Shown here: positions 17,951 to 25,935 of the stretch, one piece after another | Position numbering within the stretch: position 1 is the stretch's first letter | Layout of the letters: each line of letters begins with the position of its first letter | DNA from: Pseudomonas silvicola | GTDB taxonomy: Bacteria > Pseudomonadota > Gammaproteobacteria > Pseudomonadales > Pseudomonadaceae | Reading direction: 5' to 3' | NCBI RefSeq assembly: GCF_026651855.1 | Contig: NZ_CP093280.1 | Coordinates: forward strand, 4,752,001 to 4,816,000 | Length of the DNA stretch: 64,000 nt | Notes under the pieces: model-generated | What the model was told of the DNA's origin: nothing | The model's input: only the letters and a program-made list of their open reading frames with translations | The model's database searches: none | Program-made: the position numbers and the translations under genes

Positions 17951-19490
17951 GCCTGCAGGAGCACAGCTTGCTGGCGAAGTGCACAACGCGGTCCATCAGA
18001 TACACCGCGCCGCCTTTTTCGCTAGCAAGCTACGCTCCCACCCACCTGGCTGAAGGAGCCTGTAGGAGCACAGCTTGCTGGCGAAGGGCACAACGCGGTC
18101 CATCAGGTACACCGCGCCGCCTTTTTCGCTAGCAAGCTACGCTCCCACCCACCTGGCTGAAGGAGCCTGTAGGAGCACAGCTTGCTGGCGAAGGGCACAA
18201 CGCGGTCCATCAGGTACACCGCGCCGCCTTTTTCGCTAGCAAGCTACGCTCCCACCCACCTGGCTGAAGGAGCCTGTAGGAGCACAGCTTGCTGGCGAAG
18301 GGCACAACGCGGTCCATCAGGTACACCGCGCCGCCTTTTTCGCTAGCAAGCTACGCTCCCACCCACCTGGCTGAAGGAGCCTGTAGGAGCACAGCTTGCT
18401 GGCGAAGGGCACAACGCGGTCCATCAGGTACACCGCGCCGCCTTTTTCGCTAGCAAGCTACGCTCCCACCCACTTGGGTGAAGGAGCCTGTAGGAGCACA
18501 GCTTGCTGGCGAAGGGCACAACGCGGTCCATCAGATACACCGCGCCGCCTTTTTCGCTAGCAAGCTACGCTCCCACCCACCTGGCTGAAGGAGCCTGCAG
18601 GAGCACAGCTTGCTGGCGAAGTGCACAACGCGGTCCATCAGGTACACCGCGCCGCCTTTTTCGCTAGCAAGCTACGCTCCCACCCACCTGGCTGAAGGAG
18701 CCTGTAGGAGCACAGCTTGCTGGCGAAGTGCACAACGCGGTCCATCAGGTACACCGCGCCGCCTTTTTCGCTAGCAAGCTACGCTCCCACCCACCTGGCT
18801 GAAGGAGCCTGTAGGAGCACAGCTTGCTGGCGAAGGGCACAACGCGGTCCATCAGGCACACCGCGCCGCCTTTTTCGCTAGCAAGCTACCACCTGGCTGA
18901 ATGAGCCTGTAGGAGCACAGCTTGCTGGCGAAGTGCACAACGCGGTCCATCAGATACACCGCGCCGCCTTTTTCGCTAGCAAGCTACGCTCCCACCCACC
19001 TGGCTGAAGGAGCCTGTAGGAGCACAGCTTGCTGGCGAAGGGCACAACGCGGTCCATCAGATACACCGCGCCGCCTTTTTCGCTAGCAAGCTACGCTCCC
19101 ACCCACCTGGCTGAAGGAGCCTGCAGGAGCACAGCTTGCTGGCGAAGTGCACAACTCGGTCCATCAGATACACCGCGCCGCCTTTTTCGCTAGCAAGCTA
19201 CGCTCCCACCCACCTGGCTGAAGGAGCCTGTAGGAGCACAGCTTGCTGGCGAAGGGCACAACGCGGTCCATCAGGTACACCGCGCCGCCTTTTTCGCTAG
19301 CAAGCTACGCTCCCACCCACTTGGGTGAAGGAGCCTGTAGGAGCACAGCTTGCTGGCGAAGGGCACAACGCGGTCCATCAGGTACACCGCGCCGCCTTTT
19401 TCGCTAGCAAGCTACGCTCCCACCCACCTGGCTGAAGGAGCCTGTAGGAGCACAGCTTGCTGGCGAAGGCTACAGCACGGTACATCAGGT
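17951..19490. repeat. Tandem array of about 15 palindromic REP-type units, 107-bp period
   Basis: The string GCACAGCTTGCTGGCGAAG recurs at 17961, 18068, 18175, 18282, 18389, 18496, 18603, 18710, 18817, 18915, 19022, 19129, 19236, 19343 and 19450. Spacing is exactly 107 bp except one 98-bp unit (9-bp deletion around 18885). Each unit holds two inverted arms, GGAGCACAGCTTGCTGGCGA and TTCGCTAGCAAGCTACGCTC, about 45 bp apart, so each can fold as a long hairpin (a REPIN-like doublet). The last copy diverges after 19470. Units differ by only a few bases, pointing to recent expansion. Apparent reading frames inside are spurious. Confidence 0.95.
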
Positions 19491-19539
19491 ACGGCGCGGC
19501 GATTGCAACGGAGAATCAGGTCATGCAGCCGCTTATCAA

Positions 19540-19830
19540 CGAAAGCTCAAGCATCGGCCGTCAGCCTCGACACATCCAGCTCGGTCCCTTGTACCTGGGT
19601 GATCGCCGGGGTGGGCAGGGCGTTCTGCGGTTATAGACGATACTCCCAGGATCAACGTCTGTGACGTACCGACCGGCACATTGGCACGGAACACCACGCA
19701 CACCACTTCAATCGTCTTGCCCACGCCGTCCGGGTAGCGCTCAAGGGGTTGGCCACGCTGCCCGTGGCATCCGTCACCACAGGCACTGGCGAGGGTGGGC
19801 GGAAAGCCGTCGTGGCGGGCATGGTCAGCC
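19540..19830 (-). pseudogene. Decayed fragment of the Ig-like repeat protein encoded at 48580-51042
   Basis: Three pieces in different minus-strand frames match the intact gene: VVTDATGSVANPLS (intact: IVIDATGGPANPLS), KTIEVVCVVFRANVPVGTSQ (intact: STVEVVCVVFRNGQSIGTSP) and ALPTPAITQ followed by LDVSRLTADA (intact: ALPTPAITQ, LDVSNLTGDA). A segment of about 60 residues between the first two is deleted, and at least two frameshifts and a stop follow. It therefore cannot make protein. Confidence 0.8.
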
Positions 19831-19855
19831 CGGCCGGGAAGCGCCGCGGCTGCCG

Positions 19856-20680
19856 CTACGCCCGACTACCCGTGCGCGCCCAGGCGCCTACCTGCAACGG
19901 GCCGAGCAGCTGTGCGTTGGCCTGCGACGCTTCACGGCGAAGCTGTTCGGCTAAGGTGCTCAAGTCAACTTCATCCGGTTTTACAATGCCCAGGCGCACC
20001 AGATGCGGTAGCACTCCGCCTGCGCCTTCAACTGCCCAGCGATACAGTGGCGAATGTTCGCCGCCGCCTATCAGGCATTCACAGAATAATTCAGGCCGCG
20101 GCAGCCCCGCTTCGGCGAAATGCTGTACCAACCGGGTCGCTGCACCCGGGCTGGGCGTGGCGGCGCCCAAGGCCCCCAGTACCCATTTTCCGATACGGTC
20201 CCAGGCAGGCACCGTCGGAAAGGATTGGGCCAGGGGCTCCAGCACTAGCAGCTCATGCAGGCCGAGCAGGCCGCCCGGCCTGGTCAGCTCCGCCATCTTG
20301 CGCAGGAAAGCAACCGGGTCGTGCTGGTGAAGCAGGATGTACCGGCCGATGACCGCGTCGTAGGGGGCCTGCGTGCTGAAGGCGTCGATCGTGCTGGTGT
20401 GGAAGCGGACATTCTTCAGCTTTCCCTGCGCTGCCCTGCGGGTCGCCAGCAGAACGGCTTCAGGGTTCTCGTCTATGCCCTCCACCGAGCCGCGCCGGCC
20501 CACCTGCCGGGCTGCCAGCATCGTCAGGTCGCCCGCGCCGCAGCCCAGGTCGAGCACCCGCATACCCGGCTTGAGCCCCATCTCGCCGAACAGCCGGAGG
20601 CTCACCGGCTCGAGCACGCGTGCCTGGTGTTGCAAACGTTGCAACTCGTCGTTGCCGTGGCCAAACGCGTAATCCACCAT
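19856..20680 (-). CDS. Class I SAM-dependent methyltransferase
   Basis: About 274 residues from the ATG at 20680 (MVDYAFGHG), chosen because AGGGGGA lies just upstream; longer starts would run into the preceding gene. SAM-binding motif I VLDLGCGAGD is at 43-51. Acidic loop GIDENPEA and the motif IGRYILLHQHDP follow, with a ubiE/arsM-like layout. It begins 17 bp after the stop of the RpfF-like gene, so the two probably form an operon. The substrate is unknown; a role linked to a fatty-acid signal is inference. Confidence 0.88.
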   Translation of the reverse strand: MVDYAFGHGNDELQRLQHQARVLEPVSLRLFGEMGLKPGMRVLDLGCGAGDLTMLAARQVGRRGSVEGIDENPEAVLLATRRAAQGKLKNVRFHTSTIDAFSTQAPYDAVIGRYILLHQHDPVAFLRKMAELTRPGGLLGLHELLVLEPLAQSFPTVPAWDRIGKWVLGALGAATPSPGAATRLVQHFAEAGLPRPELFCECLIGGGEHSPLYRWAVEGAGGVLPHLVRLGIVKPDEVDLSTLAEQLRREASQANAQLLGPLQVGAWARTGSRA

Positions 20681-20697
20681 GTACGGTTCCCCCTGGC

Positions 20698-21531
20698 TCA
20701 ATGGCGCTCGCCACGATGGCCGGATTGCGCCTGGACCAGCCGGCGCATGTGTTGCAAGTCGCCGGCGCAGAGCCTGAGCGCCGCTTCGACCCACTGGGTG
20801 GTGATGGCCATGAGCTCATGATGTGAGACGGGCAACGCCCTGCGGCGGGCGGCGTAGATCGCCGCGAGGCCGTTATGGCGTTGCTCGGCGCCCGTCACGT
20901 ACGCATGCACCGCGTCCTGCCCGGTGCCGGTGGGCACCACCCGATCGACGATCCCCATGCTTTTGCAGTCCGCTGCCGAATAGACCCTGCCCGACGTCAT
21001 CATCTCCTCGGTCTGGCGCATGCCGATGCGTCGGCACAGCAGGCTGTACCCGCCCATGCCGGGGAACAGGTTGAAACGAATTTCCGGAAACCCGAACGTG
21101 GCGTGCGCTTCGGCGATAATGATATCGCTGGCCAGCGCGGCTTCGAAGCCGCCGCCCAGGGCGGCGCCCTGCACCAGGCTGAGGGTGACCAGCCCCTGGG
21201 CTTCGAAGTGCCTGAGGCGCCGGTCGACGTTGTCGATGCACAGGGTGGCGTACTGCAGCAGCGCTGCGCGGTCATGCTGTTCGATACAGGCGATGAAGTG
21301 GGCCAGGTCGCCGCCCAGGCCGAAGACTTCACGGTGCCGCGACGCCCATACGTAGTAGGCTACGGGCTCATCACGCGCGGTGCGCAGGCCCAGGTGTGCG
21401 TCCCGGCGCAACGCAAGGTCATGGCGACCCACTGCGTTCAACAGCCCCAGTGTAAAGCTGGGTTCGGCCTTCGGGGTGAGGAACCCCCATAGCAGCCGGC
21501 GCGTCGCATCGTATGTCGTCTCGTAGTCCAA
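20698..21531 (-). CDS. RpfF/DspI-like crotonase, candidate diffusible-signal-factor synthase
   Basis: About 277 residues from a TTG at 21531, preceded by GAGGGGA; an upstream TTG at 21630 is possible but poorly placed. It is a crotonase-fold protein. VFGLGGDLAHF, LVQGAALGGGFEAALASDIIIAE, FPEIRFNLFPGMGGYSLLCRRIG and MGIVDRVVP match RpfF-type enzymes closely. Two Glu residues (about 130 and 150), spaced by 20 as the catalytic pair of RpfF, are present. RpfF/DspI enzymes make cis-2-unsaturated fatty-acid signals from acyl-ACP. No rpfC/rpfG-type sensor is nearby. It lies on the minus strand inside the interrupted selenium cluster. Confidence 0.82.
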   Translation of the reverse strand: MDYETTYDATRRLLWGFLTPKAEPSFTLGLLNAVGRHDLALRRDAHLGLRTARDEPVAYYVWASRHREVFGLGGDLAHFIACIEQHDRAALLQYATLCIDNVDRRLRHFEAQGLVTLSLVQGAALGGGFEAALASDIIIAEAHATFGFPEIRFNLFPGMGGYSLLCRRIGMRQTEEMMTSGRVYSAADCKSMGIVDRVVPTGTGQDAVHAYVTGAEQRHNGLAAIYAARRRALPVSHHELMAITTQWVEAALRLCAGDLQHMRRLVQAQSGHRGERH

Positions 21532-21678
21532 GGCCGTCCCCTCGAAAACTGTTGGCAGTCGCCGCTTGCCCCTATTACAGGGCAACCGGCCGGCCAGCGA
21601 AACTGGTACATCTGACAGTGGTGCCAGCAAGCCTTCAGCAGCGACTACGCTGTGTAGGTGTTGCCAAGGAGACCCCCG

Positions 21679-23076
21679 ATGCCGTCACGTTTGCCTTCCG
21701 TTGATAGTCTGCTGCGCCACCCCGCGTGCCACCCGTTGATCGACCGCTTTGGCCGCCCGGCCACGTTGGCGGCGCTGCGCCAGTTGCTCGATGACCTGCG
21801 CCAGGCTCAGGCGCTGGATGCCGCCGAGCAGGGTGCAGAGGTGCTACTGGGCCGCCTCAGCGAACGCCTGGCCGTTCAACACCAACGCCGCGTGCGCCGG
21901 GTGTTCAACCTCACCGGTACGGTGTTGCACACCAACCTGGGCCGCGCCTTGCTGCCCGAAGAGGCCGTGGAAGCCGTGCAGACCGCCGCGCGCTACCCGC
22001 TGAACCTGGAGTTCGACCTGGCCACCGGCAAGCGCGGTGACCGCGACGATCTGATCGAGGGGCTGATCCGTGAGCTGACCGGCGCCGAGGCGGTCACGGT
22101 GGTGAACAACAATGCCGCCGCCGTGCTGCTGACCCTCAACAGCCTGGGCGCGCGCAAGGAAGGTATTATTTCGCGCGGCGAGTTGATCGAGATCGGCGGT
22201 GCTTTCCGTATCCCCGATATCATGGCTCGCGCCGGGGTCAAGCTGCACGAGGTCGGTACCACCAACCGCACCCACGCCCGTGACTACGAAGCAGCCATCA
22301 GCCCGCGCACCGGCTTACTGATGCGCGTGCACCGCAGCAACTACAGCATCGAGGGTTTCACCGCCCAGGTGCCCACCGTCGAACTGGCGACGCTCGCCCA
22401 TGAGCACGGCGTGCCGCTGCTGGAGGACCTGGGCAGCGGTAGCCTGCTGGACCTGACACGCTGGGGCTTGCCCGCCGAACCGACCGTGCGCCAGGCCCTG
22501 GCCGACGGTGCGGATGTGGTGACCTTCAGCGGCGACAAGTTGCTGGGCGGCCCCCAGGCCGGGCTGATCGTGGGGCGTAAGGAACTGATCGCGAAGATCA
22601 AGAAGAATCCGCTCAAGCGTGCGTTGCGCGTGGACAAGCTGACTCTGGCCGCGCTGGAAGCGGTGCTGGGCCTGTACCGCGATCCCGACCGCCTGGCCGA
22701 GCGCCTGCCCAGCCTGCGCCTGCTGACCCGCCCTGGGCCCGATATCCTGGCCCAGGCCGAGCGGCTGCTGGGCCCCATGGCCCAGGCATTGGGGCAGGGC
22801 TGGGCGGTGTCGGTACAAGCGGCGCTGGGCATGATCGGCAGCGGCAGCCAGCCGGTCGCGCGCCTGCCCAGTGGCGCCTTGTGCCTGCGCCCGCACGTCA
22901 GCAAACGCCTGCGTGGGCGTCAGTTGCTGGCGCTGGAGCGTGCCCTGCGGCGTTTACCCATTCCAGTGCTTGGGCGCATCGACGATGACGCCCTGTGGCT
23001 GGACCTGCGTCAGTTGGACGACGAGCCGGGCTTCGTCGCGCAACTGCCGCGCCTGACCCTGGAGGCAAGCGAGTGA
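21679..23076 (+). CDS. selA: L-seryl-tRNA(Sec) selenium transferase
   Basis: A 465-residue PLP enzyme that converts Ser-tRNA(Sec) to Sec-tRNA(Sec) using selenophosphate. The ATG at 21679 has AAGGAGA upstream. Visible motifs: [20 protein letters not shown] near 75-95, [21 protein letters not shown] and the PLP lysine in [13 protein letters not shown]. Its stop overlaps the selB GTG start. It serves the selenocysteine codon of fdnG. Confidence 0.97.
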   Translation: MPSRLPSVDSLLRHPACHPLIDRFGRPATLAALRQLLDDLRQAQALDAAEQGAEVLLGRLSERLAVQHQRRVRRVFNLTGTVLHTNLGRALLPEEAVEAVQTAARYPLNLEFDLATGKRGDRDDLIEGLIRELTGAEAVTVVNNNAAAVLLTLNSLGARKEGIISRGELIEIGGAFRIPDIMARAGVKLHEVGTTNRTHARDYEAAISPRTGLLMRVHRSNYSIEGFTAQVPTVELATLAHEHGVPLLEDLGSGSLLDLTRWGLPAEPTVRQALADGADVVTFSGDKLLGGPQAGLIVGRKELIAKIKKNPLKRALRVDKLTLAALEAVLGLYRDPDRLAERLPSLRLLTRPGPDILAQAERLLGPMAQALGQGWAVSVQAALGMIGSGSQPVARLPSGALCLRPHVSKRLRGRQLLALERALRRLPIPVLGRIDDDALWLDLRQLDDEPGFVAQLPRLTLEASE

Positions 23077-24986
23077 TCATCGGTACAGCCGGCCACATCG
23101 ACCACGGCAAGACTGCGCTGCTCACCGCACTGACTGGCCAGGGCGGCGACCGTCGTCGTGAAGAGCGCGAGCGCGGCATCACCATAGACCTGGGCTACCA
23201 GTACGCGGTGCTCGAACGCGACGCCGCGCCCACCGGGTTTATCGACGTGCCGGGCCACGAGCGTTTCATCCATAACATGCTGGCTGGCGCCCAGGGCATC
23301 GACCTGGTGTTGCTGGTGGTGGCCGCCGACGACGGCGTCATGCCCCAGACCCGCGAGCACTTGGCCATCGTCGAGCTGTTGGGCATCCCCCAGTTGCTGG
23401 TGGTGATCAGCAAGTGTGACCGGGTAGCGCCTGAAAGGGTGCGCGACGTGCAGGGGCAGGTGGCGCGGTTGCTGGCGGCAGGGCCTTATGGCGCCGCGCG
23501 GCAGATCGCCGTGTCGAGCGTGACCGGCGCGGGTATCGATACCTTGCTCAAGACCCTGGTGATGATTCAGCGCGAAGTGCGCCAGCAGCGTGACAGCGGC
23601 GGTTTTCGCCTGGGCATCGACCGCGCCTTCAGCATCGCCGGGGCCGGGGTGGTGGTGACGGGCACCGCATTGGCGGGGCGCGTGCAGGTGGGCGACCATT
23701 TGTTGTTGGGCGCTGAAGGCCGGCCCGTGCGGGTGCGCGGCCTGCATGCGCAAAACCAGACGGTGGAGGTGGCCCAGGCCGGGCAACGGGTGGCGCTGAA
23801 CCTGGCTGGCGAGCGCCTGGCGGTGGAGCACATCCACCGGGGCGACTGGCTGGTGCCGGATTGGCTGCATGCCCCCACCCGCCGGGTGGACATCGAGCTG
23901 CGCCTGCTGGCCAGCGAAGCCCGGCCGTTCGAGCATTTCAGCCCGGTGCACGTGCACTTGGGCACTCAGGATGTGACCGCGCGCGTGGCCTTGCTGGAAG
24001 GCCCGTCGGTAGCCCCTGGTGAGCGCATGTTCGCGCAGTTGCTGCTCAATGCCCCGGTGCAGGCGGTGCGTGGTGACCGCTTGGTGCTGCGCGACCAGAG
24101 TGCCCAGCGTACCCTGGGTGGCGGCAAGGTACTGGACCCGTTCGCTCCCTCGCGTCAGCGTCGCAGTGCCGCCCGGTTGGCTCAGTTGCAGGTGCTCGAC
24201 AGCGGCCTGAGCCTGGAAGGGGCGCTGCCGTTGTTGCTGACCAACAACGGCCTGGGGCTGGACCCGCAACGCCTGGAACGCCAGTTCAACCGCTTGCGCG
24301 ACACCTGGCGGTTGCCGCCTGCGGTGCGGGTGGTCGCCACGCGCCAAGGCCCCTTGCTGTTCAATGAACACCGCTGGCAGTCGCTGAAGGCAGCGCTGCT
24401 GGCCCACCTGGAGCGCTTTCACGAACTGGAAGCCGACCAGATGGGCCCCGACCGCGACCGCTTGCGCCGCTTCGCCGCGTTGCCGCTGGAGCGCCCGGCG
24501 TTTGTCAGCCTGGTGGATGAGGTGCTGGCCGAAGGCGCGGTGGCGGCCAGCGGGCCATGGCTGCACCTGCCAGATCACCAGCCACAGTTGAGCGCGCAGG
24601 ATGAAAGCCTGTGGCAGTTGATGCGCCCCCTGTTGGCCGAAGGCGGTTTCGACCCGCCCTGGGTGCGGGACCTGGCCGCCACCACCGGCCGAGCCGATGC
24701 CGAGGTGCGCCTGCTGTTGCGCAAGCTCGCGCGCCTGGGCCAGGTGCACCAGGTCGTGCGGGACTTGTTTTACAGTGATGAGGCATTGCGCCGAATGGCG
24801 GCTATGCTGAGGCAACTGAGCGCCGCCAGCACCGATATCCAGGTGGTGGCGTTTCGGGACAGGCTGGGGCTGGGCCGCAAGCGCAGCATCCAGATTCTCG
24901 AGTTTTTCGACCGCATCGGCCTGACCCGCAGGCTGGGCGACCACCGCCGTTTGCGCCCGGACAACCCCCTGGCGCAAGACGATTGA
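23073..24986 (+). CDS. selB: Selenocysteine-specific elongation factor SelB
   Basis: A 637-residue GTPase that brings Sec-tRNA(Sec) to UGA codons next to a SECIS. The GTG at 23073 overlaps the selA stop (GTGA) and has GGAGG upstream. G-domain motifs: GHIDHGKT (6-13), DVPGHE and SKCD in place of NKxD. EF-Tu-like barrels follow, then C-terminal winged-helix domains that bind the SECIS. Its last part was copied downstream (25713-25779). Confidence 0.97.
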   Translation: MIIGTAGHIDHGKTALLTALTGQGGDRRREERERGITIDLGYQYAVLERDAAPTGFIDVPGHERFIHNMLAGAQGIDLVLLVVAADDGVMPQTREHLAIVELLGIPQLLVVISKCDRVAPERVRDVQGQVARLLAAGPYGAARQIAVSSVTGAGIDTLLKTLVMIQREVRQQRDSGGFRLGIDRAFSIAGAGVVVTGTALAGRVQVGDHLLLGAEGRPVRVRGLHAQNQTVEVAQAGQRVALNLAGERLAVEHIHRGDWLVPDWLHAPTRRVDIELRLLASEARPFEHFSPVHVHLGTQDVTARVALLEGPSVAPGERMFAQLLLNAPVQAVRGDRLVLRDQSAQRTLGGGKVLDPFAPSRQRRSAARLAQLQVLDSGLSLEGALPLLLTNNGLGLDPQRLERQFNRLRDTWRLPPAVRVVATRQGPLLFNEHRWQSLKAALLAHLERFHELEADQMGPDRDRLRRFAALPLERPAFVSLVDEVLAEGAVAASGPWLHLPDHQPQLSAQDESLWQLMRPLLAEGGFDPPWVRDLAATTGRADAEVRLLLRKLARLGQVHQVVRDLFYSDEALRRMAAMLRQLSAASTDIQVVAFRDRLGLGRKRSIQILEFFDRIGLTRRLGDHRRLRPDNPLAQDD

Positions 24987-25010
24987 ACGCATCGGGAAAG
25001 ATGCTTTACC

Positions 25011-25514
25011 TTATGACTTGAAACCTGGCGATGGCACGCGGTGCTGGCCGCCGGATATCACGAAATTCCGTGCCCTGGGAACCGCACCGACGGTTTGAGT
25101 CACGCTGAACTCCCCCCGTAGATCCACGCCCTCGACCCTGGCAGTAATCGTACCGGTCGTTGCACCGCCCGGATTGATTTTGAACTCGACCTGGCCCGCA
25201 GCCGTGTAGGCGTAGTACCAGTCTTGTGCAAACTCTTCCAAAACAAACAGCCATGCATCACGCTTATCGAGTGGTATCGACAAATCGTCCTCGATTTTGA
25301 ATATCCCGTTCAACGGCTGGGGGGAGGCATCTTTGATAGCCAGGTACAAGCCAGTGCTCTTTCCAATGTTGCCACGTTGGGTGTGAGCCTCAAGCTCCCA
25401 CCATTCGCCCGTGTGGGAGAAGGCGATGTCATCGGCTTCGAAAGAATTGCCATTTACAATTGCCCATTTGACCGTGTCGCCTGGTGCCTGCGTTTTTTTC
25501 TGTTGTGTGGTCAT
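25011..25514 (-). CDS. Hypothetical protein, 167 residues
   Basis: The ATG at 25514 follows AGGAGA at a normal distance and gives MTTQQKKTQAPGDTVKW. No signal peptide, membrane segment or known motif is visible. The protein looks beta-rich and acidic, with FSHTGEWWELEAHT, DAWLFVLEEFAQDWYYAY and a C-terminal stretch ATTGTITARVEGVDLRG that could be a small beta-sandwich. It lies between selB and selC, opposite to both, beside a duplicated selB tail, so it was probably inserted. A palindrome upstream resembles the one before the repeat protein at 48580. Confidence 0.72.
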   Translation of the reverse strand: MTTQQKKTQAPGDTVKWAIVNGNSFEADDIAFSHTGEWWELEAHTQRGNIGKSTGLYLAIKDASPQPLNGIFKIEDDLSIPLDKRDAWLFVLEEFAQDWYYAYTAAGQVEFKINPGGATTGTITARVEGVDLRGEFSVTQTVGAVPRARNFVISGGQHRVPSPGFKS

Positions 25515-25587
25515 CGTGTGTCTCCTGAACTGAGCGCCGCCTCGTGACAGCCGTTTGATATTGCAGGCGATGATGCAGGAGTGACTA

Positions 25588-25603
25588 CTGACAGAATTGA
25601 CAG
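25588..25603. promoter_or_regulatory. Imperfect palindrome upstream of the hypothetical gene
   Basis: CTGACAGAATTGACAG (minus strand CTGTCAATTCTGTCAG) ends 73 nt before the ATG at 25514. It shares the CTGTCA-N4-TGWCAG layout with the perfect palindrome at 48507-48522. A shared operator is inferred. Confidence 0.4.
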
Positions 25604-25712
25604 TCGCTATGTCGCAAGAAAGTTTATAACGCACTCCAACCACACAGGGTGATGCGGTGTGTCGGGCTGGCCCCGCGGCTGCTCGCTCCAACCAGCGAGT
25701 GCACTCACGGCG

Positions 25713-25779
25713 ATGGCGGCTATGCTGAGGCAACTAACCCCCCTTGCGTCCGAATAATCCCTTGGCGCGAGACGGGTCA
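25713..25779 (+). pseudogene. Internally deleted duplicate of the selB 3' end
   Basis: 25713-25735 repeats 23 nt of selB exactly (24795-24817). 25744-25779 then matches the last 36 nt of selB (24951-24986) at 27 of 36 positions, without gaps. About 125 nt between the two blocks are missing. The copy ends 8 nt before selC, marking the original selB-selC junction. Confidence 0.75.
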
Positions 25780-25787
25780 AGGTTCAA

Positions 25788-25883
25788 GGAAGGCAATCGC
25801 GCCCGGTGGCGCGGCCGGGCTTCAAACCCGGTTGGGGACGGCATCCGTTCCCGGGCAGGTTCGACTCCGGCTGCCTTCCGCCA
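25788..25883 (+). tRNA. selC: tRNA-Sec, anticodon TCA
   Basis: A 96-nt tRNA with the features of bacterial selenocysteine tRNA. It has a long acceptor stem (GGAAGGCA with TGCCTTCC, then GCCA), a very long variable arm (GGGACGGCATCCGTTCCC), a T loop GGTTCGACTCC and the encoded CCA end. The anticodon loop CTTCAAA places TCA at 25822-25824, which reads UGA. It completes the fdn-sel module; only selD is not seen. Confidence 0.97.
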
Positions 25884-25889
25884 ATTTCC

Positions 25890-25909
25890 CTGAGGTTTTC
25901 AATCCTCAG
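25890..25909 (+). terminator. Weak hairpin after selC
   Basis: CTGAGG and CCTCAG pair around the loop TTTTCAAT, 6 nt after the tRNA. There is no T tail, so terminator function is uncertain. Confidence 0.3.
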
Positions 25910-25935
25910 CGTCTCCGCGCCCGTGCTGGGACGGG

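Noticed and set aside
17460-18005. 181-codon minus-strand open frame after fdhE
   Set aside because: It overlaps the fdhE end and the repeat array, starts inside repeat DNA and shows no recognisable domain.
17951-19490. CRISPR array
   Set aside because: The whole 107-bp unit is conserved, there are no unique spacers, each unit contains two inverted arms, and no cas genes are present.
21532-21630. Longer N-terminus of the RpfF-like protein from the TTG at 21630
   Set aside because: The extension has no similarity to RpfF and no properly spaced ribosome site; the TTG at 21531 fits better.
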